From positions 1 to 64,000 of the forward strand of contig CANQYD010000005.1 in NCBI GenBank assembly GCA_947627985.1: a stretch of DNA of 64,000 nucleotides. The letters are read 5' to 3'. The notes beneath the pieces were generated by a model. That model was not told where the DNA came from. It saw nothing but the letters and a program-made list of their open reading frames with translations, and searched no databases. The stretch's first letter is position 1; each line of letters begins with the position of its first letter. This document shows positions 26,358-34,084 of this stretch, in pieces. This DNA comes from an uncultured Clostridia bacterium. Lineage in GTDB: Bacteria; Bacillota; Clostridia; Oscillospirales; Ruminococcaceae. The position numbers were made by a program, and so were the translations under genes.

Positions 26358-26745
26358 CTTTTAGAGGATAGAGGTTAGATGTTTAGAGATTAGAAATTAG
26401 CGACCGACTTTAAGCGGGACAAAGCAAGTTTAGGATCAAGCCCTTTTTAAAGGGCTTGCAGGGGTCTCGGGGACAGAGTCCCCGAGTCGCCCGTCGCAAC
26501 GGGCGAAACCCTCAAGCAAGATGACGGCGTAAGCCGTCGTCTTGCTTTTTATCGTAAATAAGCGCAGGAGGGAGCATAAGCTGGTTTTGTTGCTGCTCGC
26601 ACTTCGCAATCAAAAACGTGAGATTGCTCGTGCTTGCAGACAAAACCCCGCGTCTGCTGGAACCCCGCAGGGGTTCCCCACATTCGGAAAAGGGGATAGG
26701 GGAGCCCCGTTCCCACAGAGTTCTCCCCTACAAATCTTATGAAAT
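26358..26745 (+). repeat. R1 composite hairpin repeat, copy 2
   Basis: Heptamer tract (26358-26400: TTAGATG, TTAGAGA, TTAGAAA units), GACAAAGCAAGTTTAGG core, AAGCCCTTTTTAAAGGGCTT, TCGGGGAC-AGA-GTCCCCGA, CGCCCGTCGCAACGGGCG, then the variable hairpin AAGCAAGATGACGGC / GCCGTCGTCTTGCTT (26514-26547) followed by TTT. The GGTTTTGT ... ACAAAACC module follows. This is the only copy not positioned in sense orientation behind a gene end. No gene in this stretch. Confidence 0.8.
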
Positions 26746-26813
26746 AAACCTAAACAAATCCTTTCCGGAATTTATGCCGCCTGAGCTGAGCACCGCTTCC
26801 CGCGCTTTCCCCT

Positions 26814-28889
26814 TTATCCCGTAATCCTCACCCCCACCCCCGTAACTCTTCCGTTCTCCACCCTCACCGTCGCGCTCCAGCCGTCTCCATCCCGAGCGGA
26901 AATCTTTATCACACCGTTCGGTTCTAACTTTCTGCCCTCAAGCCCCAGAGCCCTCAGCGCCTCCTCGGAGCTCATCCCGGTCGTCACGCCGCCGAGCCGC
27001 AGGTAAAACGGTTTGTCTGCCGATACGGCGTCGAGCCCGGTTAGCACGCCTTCCTTAAAGTACGCCTTCGAGCCGTCTTTTGTGATGACGCTGCATGTCT
27101 TATTGCCGATCTCGGCGCCCATCTCCTCCAAGATCGCCTTCACCTTGCCGTCGGGGTCGGGAAATTCTGCCAGCCCGTCCGCAATATCGATCTTTATCGC
27201 CCCCTCTGCATAGCTCGCGCTGATCTCGGATTCGGGAGCTTTTGCACCGGAACTTAAATCCAAAAGCTTAGGCTCCATGCGGAGAAGATTTCTCCTAAGA
27301 TACCTCGTCAGCTCGTTTACAGCCGCTTTGTGGACGTATTTTTCGGGATTGTTCCCGGCGGTCGTATAGACCTCCGCCTCGCTCTCGTCAAGTCCCATGT
27401 CGGTGTCGCCGGGGTTGATGTTATTTCCTAAATCCGACCAAATATGGTAGGCAATATCCACGCCGTTAATGTTGTAGATTTTGTAGATCATGTTGGCGTC
27501 GGGCTCGATTATACCGTCCGAATTCTCGGTAATTCTCGCGATATATTCCCCGCTCAGAACGGGTCTTCCCTCGAGCTGCACCGCCGCTGCCCCGTCCGAG
27601 ATCATCAGCCTGTTGATATCTAAATTCTGCGACCCGAAGTAATCGTATTTGATTTTTATTTTATATAATGTCTGCGCCGTCGGGTCGATGAAGATACCCG
27701 GGGCTGCGTAGGAAATCTCGGCAGGTGAGTAAGCCTTGACTATCTCAAACTTTACCAGCCCCGTCCCCACGTTCGGATCGATATGATGGTCCCGGTAGTC
27801 GTAGTAGCTGTCATACGGCTCCTCCTCGGGTATGTCTGTGCAGGGGTTCACAGCAATAATCTCCTCCTCCTGCGGGACCTCGGATTCTAAGACAACATCG
27901 ACGCTCACGGATTCCTCTTCCGCAACTTCCGTTGTTTCCTCCTCCGTAATTGCCGTCGGATCGGTCGGCTCAAAATCGTAATCGATATTCGGCATTTCTA
28001 CATCTTCATCTTCGGGAAGTTCAGAGCCCTGAACGGGATAACCGATCGCTTCGTCGATCTCTTCCACGTCCTCTTCCAAGGGAGCGTCAACAGGTTCTTC
28101 AACCGGCGCTTCATCAGGTTCTTCAACCGGAGCTTCTACAGGCGCTTCCATCGGCGCTTCCGCCGGAGACGTTTCGGATACCGATTCTCCATCATCTACG
28201 GCGGCTTCGTTTTCAGCCGAAGCGACGGCGGGAGCCGATATCACGGTCTTATTCAGAATCAGCTTGCTCACGACCGAAGTATCCGGCAGACCTTCTCCGC
28301 TTCCCGTCGCGGTGTTGAGATAGTCCTCGCTCCTGTAGTCTCCGTCATAGGACGAAGGCGCGTAATTCGACATGGGATTGTTGTCGGAGGGCGGGAGTTC
28401 CTCATCGACCTGCTCGGAATCATCTATCGGAATCTCGTCGCTGTATAGGGTCATCTCCGGCTCGTCGGGAGTTTCGGCTTCGGGCTCGACCGGGACCTCC
28501 GCCAAAATTTCTTCCTCGACCTCGGCTTCCGGCTCGGGCTCGGGAATATCCGCAAAACCCGGGGCTTCCAAGATTTCCTCGGAAGCGTCATTAACGGCGT
28601 CTGCGCCCGCCTTCATCTGTGCGGAGTCGGCTGCGTCCTCCGATTTGGCTCTTTGGAGCCCGCCTACTGTCGCGACGCTCACTGTCGATACGACGAGCAG
28701 AAGCGCCGCTGCGACAGCCGCGTATTTTCCGTATTTCTGTGCAAAATTCTTATTGTTTGTGATCTCGATATCCGGCCCGGTCTTACCTTTTTCGTTGTAC
28801 TCCTCAAGCATCTTCGCCTTGAGATTTTCCTTGAATTCATCGCTTAAGCGGAGTGAGCCGACTTCTATCCGATATTCAGGTTTCTTCAT
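26814..28889 (-). CDS. Putative anti-sigma factor with long acidic extracytoplasmic region
   Basis: 691 aa. Cytoplasmic N-terminus (LSDEFKENLKAKMLEEYNEK), one transmembrane segment (about residues 51-75, YAAVAAALLLVVSTVSVATV), then about 300 residues dominated by Glu, Pro, Asp and Ala with repeats such as EAPVEEPDEAPVEEPVDAP, and a folded C-terminal domain. Overlaps the upstream ECF sigma gene by 14 bases, the usual sigma/anti-sigma coupling. RBS AAGGAGG precedes ATG 28889. No classic zinc anti-sigma motif; assignment rests on context and topology. Confidence 0.75.
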   Translation of the reverse strand: MKKPEYRIEVGSLRLSDEFKENLKAKMLEEYNEKGKTGPDIEITNNKNFAQKYGKYAAVAAALLLVVSTVSVATVGGLQRAKSEDAADSAQMKAGADAVNDASEEILEAPGFADIPEPEPEAEVEEEILAEVPVEPEAETPDEPEMTLYSDEIPIDDSEQVDEELPPSDNNPMSNYAPSSYDGDYRSEDYLNTATGSGEGLPDTSVVSKLILNKTVISAPAVASAENEAAVDDGESVSETSPAEAPMEAPVEAPVEEPDEAPVEEPVDAPLEEDVEEIDEAIGYPVQGSELPEDEDVEMPNIDYDFEPTDPTAITEEETTEVAEEESVSVDVVLESEVPQEEEIIAVNPCTDIPEEEPYDSYYDYRDHHIDPNVGTGLVKFEIVKAYSPAEISYAAPGIFIDPTAQTLYKIKIKYDYFGSQNLDINRLMISDGAAAVQLEGRPVLSGEYIARITENSDGIIEPDANMIYKIYNINGVDIAYHIWSDLGNNINPGDTDMGLDESEAEVYTTAGNNPEKYVHKAAVNELTRYLRRNLLRMEPKLLDLSSGAKAPESEISASYAEGAIKIDIADGLAEFPDPDGKVKAILEEMGAEIGNKTCSVITKDGSKAYFKEGVLTGLDAVSADKPFYLRLGGVTTGMSSEEALRALGLEGRKLEPNGVIKISARDGDGWSATVRVENGRVTGVGVRITG

Positions 28890-29370
28890 AGTCAAACTCC
28901 TCCTTTAAAATTTTTTTAAGCCTCTCGCGAGCCCTTTTCAAAAGCGAAAGCACGGTATTCTGATTTACCCCGGTGATCTTTGAAATCTCGGCGACCTTGT
29001 AGCCCTCTATATAATGTAAGTATACGGGCGTGCGGTATTTCTCCGGCAGCTCCATCACAGCCTGAAGCACCGGGCTGTCGTCAAATTCCTGATCATACGA
29101 CCCGAGATTGTCTTTCAGTTCCGTCATCGGGTGTGCATACTCTTTTCGGTTGTGGGAGTAGCACATGTTGAGCGTGACCCGAAGGAGCCATGCCTTTTCA
29201 TGCTCGTCCGATTCAAAATCCGGCAGAGTCCGCATCAGCTTCAAAAATACCTCCTGGGTGATATCCTCGGCGTAGTGCCTATCATACAAAGCGTGATAAG
29301 CCGCTCGGTAGATCATGTCGGAATACTTTTCCACCACTGAGGATATGTATATATTTATGTCATTAGGCAT
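28876..29370 (-). CDS. ECF-type RNA polymerase sigma factor
   Basis: 164 aa. Region 2 motif HYAEDITQEVFLKLMRTLPD with EKAWLLRVTLNMCYSHNRK, and region 4 ELPEKYRTPVYLHYIEGYKV followed by AEISKITGVNQNTVLSLLKR. ATG 29370 has AGAAGGATACT upstream; an earlier in-frame start is less convincing. Co-transcribed with the membrane protein downstream, which probably controls it. Responds to an unknown envelope signal. Confidence 0.93.
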   Translation of the reverse strand: MPNDINIYISSVVEKYSDMIYRAAYHALYDRHYAEDITQEVFLKLMRTLPDFESDEHEKAWLLRVTLNMCYSHNRKEYAHPMTELKDNLGSYDQEFDDSPVLQAVMELPEKYRTPVYLHYIEGYKVAEISKITGVNQNTVLSLLKRARERLKKILKEEFDYEET

Positions 29371-29426
29371 GGACAGTATCCTTCTCCTTTCCTCCCTCAA
29401 ACTCGTTTCATATGTAATACGCTTTT

Positions 29427-29460
29427 CGGGCTGGAATTATTGCATCACCCGAAAAAATTT
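29427..29460 (-). promoter_or_regulatory. Conserved leader element of the ECF sigma operon
   Basis: GGAATTATTGCA (29433-29444) flanked by CGGG (29427-29430) and CCCG (29448-29451), then AAAAAATTTTTT. Same 12-mer and same surroundings as the iscS leader at 19587-19620, and again between promoter and first gene. Confidence 0.55.
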
Positions 29461-29473
29461 TTTATATATAAAT

Positions 29474-29502
29474 ATAGTACAATATTTTCCCGAATTTGTA
29501 AA
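29474..29502 (-). promoter_or_regulatory. Probable promoter of the ECF sigma operon
   Basis: Minus strand TTTACA (29502-29497), 17-nt spacer, TACTAT (29479-29474). It is sigma-A-like rather than an obvious ECF promoter; an additional autoregulatory ECF promoter was not identified. Confidence 0.55.
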
Positions 29503-29553
29503 GTATTTTCCCATTTTCCGAGAAAACTTAATATTTTCTTAACAAATAAACTC

Positions 29554-29582
29554 TTGACAAATAAGATGAAATATGTGACAAT
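29554..29582 (+). promoter_or_regulatory. Possible promoter of the argC-like gene
   Basis: TTGACA (29554-29559), 17-nt spacer, GACAAT (29577-29582). The -35 is perfect, the -10 weak. Confidence 0.45.
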
Positions 29583-29644
29583 TATTATGTAAAACTATAT
29601 ATAGTGGGCAGGATATAGCCCGAGCGAAAGTGTGCGTGTTTATA

Positions 29645-30607
29645 TTGAAAAAAGTCCTCATTGACGGACACTACGGCACCGTCAATTTAAATCTTAACAA
29701 GATGATATCCGGCAGGGACGATCTCGAGATCATCCGCCTTGAAAATACAAAACAGGTGTCCAAAGAGCAGAGAGTATCGCTCTTAAACACCGCAGACATC
29801 GTTATTTTATGCCAGTCCGCACAGACCGTCGTCGAGACGGTACCGCTGATAACAAACCGCAGCGTCAAGGTCATCGACACCTCAAACGCCTACCGCCTTT
29901 CCCCGGCATGGGTCTACGGAATGCCGGAGCTCGGAAAAGAGGCTAAGACCGGGATAGATCAGCGCGAGAAGATCAAAAACGCGATGAGAGTGGCGCTTCC
30001 GGCACCTATTGCCGTCGGCACCGCGCTTCTGATAAACCCGCTGATGAAGGCGAGGATCATGCCTCCCTATATTCCTTTATATGTAAACTGCGTCGTAGGT
30101 TACTCATCGGGAGGCGCAAACATGATCGCCCTCTATGAGGACCCCAAGAGACCGAGAAGCTACTCCTCGGCAAGGCAGTACGGTCTCGATCAGACGATTT
30201 TGCAGCAAAAGGAGATCATGCACGCCTGCGGGATATCCTACCGCCCCTCCATCAACCCGATGATCGACGACTACCCGAACGGCATTTTAATCACGGTGCC
30301 GATGCACCTGCGGACGCTCGACAAGAGGCTTCATTCGAGACAGATTTGGGAAACATTTACAAGATTTTACGACAAAGAGCCGCTCATCGACGTCATGCCC
30401 TACGAGGGGTCGATCGAGAGCCTTGAAGGCTTCTTGGACGCCGGGGGAATGGCAGGCTCGAATAAAGTTCAGGTCTTTATCTTCGGCGACAACGACATCT
30501 GTCTGATGGCGGCGAGGTTTGACAACCTCGGAAAAGGCGGCGCGGGAGCCGTGATCCAAAACATGAACCTGATGCTCGGTCTTGACGAGATGACGGGGGT
30601 TATATGA
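29645..30607 (+). CDS. ArgC-like protein lacking the catalytic cysteine
   Basis: 320 aa, the length of type 2 N-acetyl-gamma-glutamyl-phosphate reductases. VIDTSNAYRLSPAWVYGMPE and GILITVPMHLRTL match that family well. In the active-site segment, where the family has NPGCYATG, this protein reads LPAPIAVG: the nucleophilic Cys is replaced by Pro. Classical reductase activity is therefore unlikely. TTG 29645 gives the normal N-terminus (KKVLIDGHYGT); GTG starts upstream at 29630 and 29636 are alternatives, and no ribosome binding site is convincing. No other arginine genes are nearby; hflX follows on the same strand. Confidence 0.75.
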   Translation: MKKVLIDGHYGTVNLNLNKMISGRDDLEIIRLENTKQVSKEQRVSLLNTADIVILCQSAQTVVETVPLITNRSVKVIDTSNAYRLSPAWVYGMPELGKEAKTGIDQREKIKNAMRVALPAPIAVGTALLINPLMKARIMPPYIPLYVNCVVGYSSGGANMIALYEDPKRPRSYSSARQYGLDQTILQQKEIMHACGISYRPSINPMIDDYPNGILITVPMHLRTLDKRLHSRQIWETFTRFYDKEPLIDVMPYEGSIESLEGFLDAGGMAGSNKVQVFIFGDNDICLMAARFDNLGKGGAGAVIQNMNLMLGLDEMTGVI

Positions 30608-30667
30608 TATTTTGATATGTTCGGCAAGCCCGATCATATAAAATCAATATAAAGGAGAATCATAAAA

Positions 30668-30685
30668 ATGAGCATTCGCAGATGA
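30668..30685 (+). CDS. Possible five-residue leader peptide MSIRR before hflX
   Basis: ATG AGC ATT CGC AGA TGA, preceded by AAAGGAG at ideal distance (10 bases). A stem GACTTCT/AGAAGTC (30688-30694 with 30712-30718) begins 3 bases after its stop, and the word CCCGATCATA appears both before (30629-30638) and within the loop/stem region (30703-30712). This layout resembles ribosome-stalling attenuators. hflX-type genes in some Firmicutes are induced by ribosome-targeting drugs through attenuation. No experimental evidence here. Confidence 0.45.
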   Translation: MSIRR

Positions 30686-30762
30686 CCGACTTCTGTGAAA
30701 GACCCGATCATAGAAGTCTTTGAAATTAAGGGTAAATTTATCCCGAAGAGGAGGCTTTATGT

Positions 30763-32043
30763 ATGATCGAAAATAACTATGGAAATATTTTCGTAAATGA
30801 CAGCGCCGCGGAGAAGCTCCCCAAGGCGCTGATTGCTGCTATAGACACCGGCGACTACGACGTCGAACGATCTGTAGCCGAACTTAAGGAGCTGATAAGA
30901 ACCGCCGGCGGGGAGACCGTATGCGAAGTCGTCCAGAAAAGACCCGCTCCCGATTCCGCGACCGCGGTCGGTTCGGGTCGTCTTGAGGAAATGAAGGCGC
31001 TTGTAGATGATTTTGATATCGACGTCGTCGTCTTCGATCTTGAACTCACGGCGACGCAGATAAGAAATATCGAGGAAGCTCTTGATGTCGAGACGATCGA
31101 TCGGACCATGCTTATCCTCGACATCTTCGCCCAACGCGCGAACACCAAAGAAGGCAAGCTGCAAGTAGATATTGCGAGGTATAAATACCTCCTCCCGAGG
31201 CTGTCGGGAATGGGTAAGCAGCTGTCAAGGACAGGCGGAGCCGTAGGAATGAGAGGCGGACCGGGTGAGACAAAACTTGAGCTCGACCGCCGGCATATCC
31301 GGTCGAGGATAGACGCCCTTGAATCGGAGCTGAAAGATATCGCGACCCGCCGTGACCTTATGCGAAAGCGCCGCAAGAAGGACAGCGTGCTGACGGCGGC
31401 AATCGTCGGATATACAAACGTCGGGAAATCCACGCTGATGAACGCTCTTACCGAGGCGGGGGTTTTGTGTGAAAACAAGCTCTTTGCGACGCTCGAAACC
31501 ACCTCGCGCTCCATCGTCCTCCCCGACGGCAGAAGCGTTCTTCTGACCGATACGGTCGGGCTGATCAGCCGTCTGCCGCATCATCTTGTGGAGGCGTTCA
31601 GGTCGACTTTGGAGGAAGCGGCTTCGGCAGATGTGATACTGCACGTCTGCGACAGTTCGAGCGAGGACATCGCCGAGCAGACGAAGGTCACAAAGGAGCT
31701 GCTGTCAGAGCTCGGCTGCGACGGCATCCCGGTGGTGACGGTGCTCAACAAATCGGACATTTCGGAGTGGAGCAAGGAGCTTCTGCCGGAGGGCACGGTG
31801 CTTATATCGGCGAAGTATAAGATCGGGATCGACGATCTCCTTAAAGCCCTTCAGCAGGCGCTTCCCGAGACCGCAAGGAGAATGAAGCTGCTGCTGCCGT
31901 TCACCGAAGCGGGGCTTTTGGCAAAGATTCGGGAAGAGGGCAAAATTTTTGAGGAGGATTACACCCCCGACGGCATTTCGGTGGACGCGTTGGTCGATGT
32001 CAAGCTGCTGAAAGCGGCAGGGGAGTTTGAGATTAGAGGTTAG
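30763..32043 (+). CDS. hflX: Ribosome-associated GTPase HflX
   Basis: 426 aa. N-terminal HflX domain (DFDIDVVVFDLELTATQIRN; GMRGGPGETKLELDRRHIR), then the G domain with P-loop GYTNVGKST (216-224), DTVGLISRLP and NKSD. Splits stalled or hibernating ribosomes. GAGGAGG precedes ATG 30763. The last codons and the stop (EIRG, TAG) are written by the start of a TTAGAGG heptamer tract of the adjoining R1 repeat, so the C-terminus may have been altered by that insertion. Confidence 0.95.
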   Translation: MIENNYGNIFVNDSAAEKLPKALIAAIDTGDYDVERSVAELKELIRTAGGETVCEVVQKRPAPDSATAVGSGRLEEMKALVDDFDIDVVVFDLELTATQIRNIEEALDVETIDRTMLILDIFAQRANTKEGKLQVDIARYKYLLPRLSGMGKQLSRTGGAVGMRGGPGETKLELDRRHIRSRIDALESELKDIATRRDLMRKRRKKDSVLTAAIVGYTNVGKSTLMNALTEAGVLCENKLFATLETTSRSIVLPDGRSVLLTDTVGLISRLPHHLVEAFRSTLEEAASADVILHVCDSSSEDIAEQTKVTKELLSELGCDGIPVVTVLNKSDISEWSKELLPEGTVLISAKYKIGIDDLLKALQQALPETARRMKLLLPFTEAGLLAKIREEGKIFEEDYTPDGISVDALVDVKLLKAAGEFEIRG

Positions 32044-32527
32044 AGGATAGACGGTTAGAAGATTGATTCTGCAACCGACCTTATGTGAGACAAGGCAAGT
32101 TTAGGATCAAGCCCTTTTTAAAGGGCTTGCGGAATCCAAGGGCGGAGCCCTTGGTCGCGCTCCGCAGAGCGCGAAATCCTTTAAGCAAGAATATGTACGC
32201 TTGCGGACATATTCTTGCTTTTATCATTTATGAGCGCAGGAAGGGGGAATGAAAACAGTCCGGTGGACTGTTTTCATCGGGGGAACCCTCGCCGGGGGTT
32301 CCCCCAACAAAGAACCGGCGACGAAGTCGCCCGGAGCCGAGCGAAGCGAGGCTCAAATGCCCCCTCTCCCTCGGGAGAGGGGGCATGACTTGCGCAAAAA
32401 CTTGCTCATCGCACTTCGCAATCAAAAACGCAGGATTTCTCGTGCTCTGAGAGTTTTTGTCGCAAGTCGGGGGTGAGGGCAGCCCGGAAAAGGGTATGGG
32501 GAAAACCCTGCAGGGCTTGTCCCCATA
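32030..32527 (+). repeat. R1 composite hairpin repeat, copy 3
   Basis: The heptamer tract starts inside the hflX stop region. Then come GAGACAAGGCAAGTTTAGG, AAGCCCTTTTTAAAGGGCTT, CCAAGGGC-GGA-GCCCTTGG, CGCTCCGCAGAGCG, and the variable hairpin AAGCAAGAATATGT / ACATATTCTTGCTT (32183-32196 with 32207-32220) followed by TT. Next are GAAAACAGTCC/GGACTGTTTTC, a GGGGGAACCC palindrome, GGCGACGAAGTCGCC, and a long stem-loop at 32388-32467 whose outer stem (GACTTGCG/CGCAAGTC) differs from other copies. Fills the gap between convergent hflX and spoIID. Confidence 0.82.
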
Positions 32528-32682
32528 TATTTAAGCAGGTTGCGCAAGCCCTCATATCCAAAGGCTTATCTTCACCGCATTAAATCACCATTGCACGGTG
32601 GCTTATGCGGAACCCCGCATGTGCTCCACATATCATTCTAACCGCCCGTGATTTAAAATGCATAAAACACATTTCCACACCC

Positions 32683-33681
32683 TTAATACCCACATTCCTC
32701 CAACCCCGTCCCCACAAAAAAGTGCCCCAAAATCTCCCTGTAATCCATCCCTTCCGCTGCCATCGCCGCGGCGCCCCGCTGGCTCATCCCCACCAAGCTC
32801 CCGCACCCCGACACCGTGAACGTGAACCGATCCGACGCGCCGCTGTACCTGAACGTAAACTTCGCCGATGGCAGATTCAAAAGGTTTGCCAGCTCGCTTC
32901 CGCTCAGGATAAACCTCCCGTCGAGCGTGGCTTTTCGCACATAACCGTCCGGCTCGGCTTCACTGATCCCGATCCAGCCGTCGGGGTCGCCGAGCAGCAC
33001 ATACCCGTCGCTGGTCGTCGTCAGCCTCGCGAAAACCTCGTCGGAGGTGTAGCTGACGGTCGTGATATACTCGTCGGTCTCAAAACTGTCCACGGCTTTG
33101 AGATACGGAACATCTTCCCCGAGCACCGTCAGCGCGCTTTCCGTAGATAACCCCGCCGCACGGCAATACGCGACGGTGATGGGCTCACCGCCGTAGCTCA
33201 GGTACTCGCCCGCGACCTCGTCTGCGATCTCACGGTATGCCGAAATATCCACGGTCTCCTTCTCACCGAGGATCAGCCGGGGGTATTTTTTATAATCGGT
33301 CGAGACGTCGCAGCCGTGCAGATCGGGGGTGGGGGATTTGATCTCGTCAGCCCGTCGTTTTAATATGTATGTATACATCAGCACCGCCTGGGCTTTCAGC
33401 AGTTCCCGGGGGTTGTCCTGCGAGAGCTGTGCCGCCAAAGCCGACGCGACATACTCCCTTGCCGTCAGGGTGATCTCACGCTCGGTCACGGGGTCATAGA
33501 CGTTGACTTCGTCTATTTTATATTCGGGGATATCCGGCTCTGCGGTCTCTTTTTTGATCTCGATATCGGCTGCGACCGGTACAGCCTCTTCGGTCGAAAC
33601 GGCGCCGATAAGCCACGGCACCGCAGGAAATATCAAAAGTGAAAGAGTGAAAACGGTAAGCCCTTTAAAGAAATTTTTCAT
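32683..33681 (-). CDS. spoIID: Stage II sporulation protein D (SpoIID)
   Basis: 332 aa, close to the family length. One N-terminal membrane anchor (LTVFTLSLLIFPAVPWLIGA), then the SpoIID domain: LTAREYVASALAAQL, LKAQAVLMYTYILKRR, YCRAAGLSTESALTVLG, EDVPYLKAVDSFE and VSGCGSLVGMSQRGAAAMAA. SpoIID degrades septal peptidoglycan with SpoIIP and SpoIIM during engulfment. ATG 33681 has GGAAAGGAC before it; an upstream in-frame ATG is not preceded by one. Better candidate for true SpoIID than the 530-aa paralogue at 13 kb. Confidence 0.85.
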   Translation of the reverse strand: MKNFFKGLTVFTLSLLIFPAVPWLIGAVSTEEAVPVAADIEIKKETAEPDIPEYKIDEVNVYDPVTEREITLTAREYVASALAAQLSQDNPRELLKAQAVLMYTYILKRRADEIKSPTPDLHGCDVSTDYKKYPRLILGEKETVDISAYREIADEVAGEYLSYGGEPITVAYCRAAGLSTESALTVLGEDVPYLKAVDSFETDEYITTVSYTSDEVFARLTTTSDGYVLLGDPDGWIGISEAEPDGYVRKATLDGRFILSGSELANLLNLPSAKFTFRYSGASDRFTFTVSGCGSLVGMSQRGAAAMAAEGMDYREILGHFFVGTGLEECGY

Positions 33682-33886
33682 ATATGCGTCCTTTCCGAAC
33701 AGACAAGCTGTTCTGTCTTTGTCAAGCTTACCATGCTTTGAAGTGAAAAACTGTCGAAAACGAAGCCGGCACCCCGGAAAAATCCGAGGCGCCGCTGTAA
33801 TGATATAAAAAAGCAAATGCGGCACGGATATGGCGGGACGCTCTGCTCCTCAGAGAGCGAAGCGGCGCCCGGGGGGCGCGTTGCTC

Positions 33887-33920
33887 AAAAGGTATTCGCT
33901 TCGCTCATGCTATGCCCCCA
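33887..33920 (+). repeat. R3 repeat, copy 2 (left arm of an inverted pair)
   Basis: AAAAGGTATTC (33887-33897), a short GCTTCGC hairpin, then TCATGCTATG and a C-rich stretch. With copy 3 it forms inverted ends around about 185 bp. Confidence 0.65.
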
Positions 33921-34030
33921 CCCCCGCCGGACCTTTCTTCTGACCCGCACTCAACCAAAAGCCCCTCCCCCGGCGGGGGAGGGGCGTAACCCCGCCCCGA
34001 TTCTGCACACACCCTGCCGGGGAGGGGGGA

Positions 34031-34070
34031 CTTTAAACAGCATGAGCAGGCTTGCCTGCGAATACCTTTT
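34031..34070 (-). repeat. R3 repeat, copy 3 (right arm)
   Basis: Read on the minus strand: AAAAGGTATTC, stem GCAGGC-AA-GCCTGC, TCATGCTGTTTAAAG. Inverted relative to copy 2. Ends 15 bases from the stop of the AAA ATPase gene. Confidence 0.75.
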
Positions 34071-34084
34071 CACCGGTTTCGGCG

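Larger units (their letters stand above)
33682..34084. other. Repeat-filled gap between spoIID and AAA ATPase gene
   Basis: No gene. It holds the spoIID upstream region (to about 33800), GC-rich palindromes (GGCGCCC near 33865, CCCTCCCCC/GGGGGAGGG near 33965-33990) and two R3 repeats facing each other at 33887 and 34031-34070. Confidence 0.65.

Noticed and set aside
32605..33150. 181-residue open frame antisense to spoIID
   Set aside because: Arg/Pro/His-rich shadow of a real gene; starts in the inter-repeat gap without an RBS.
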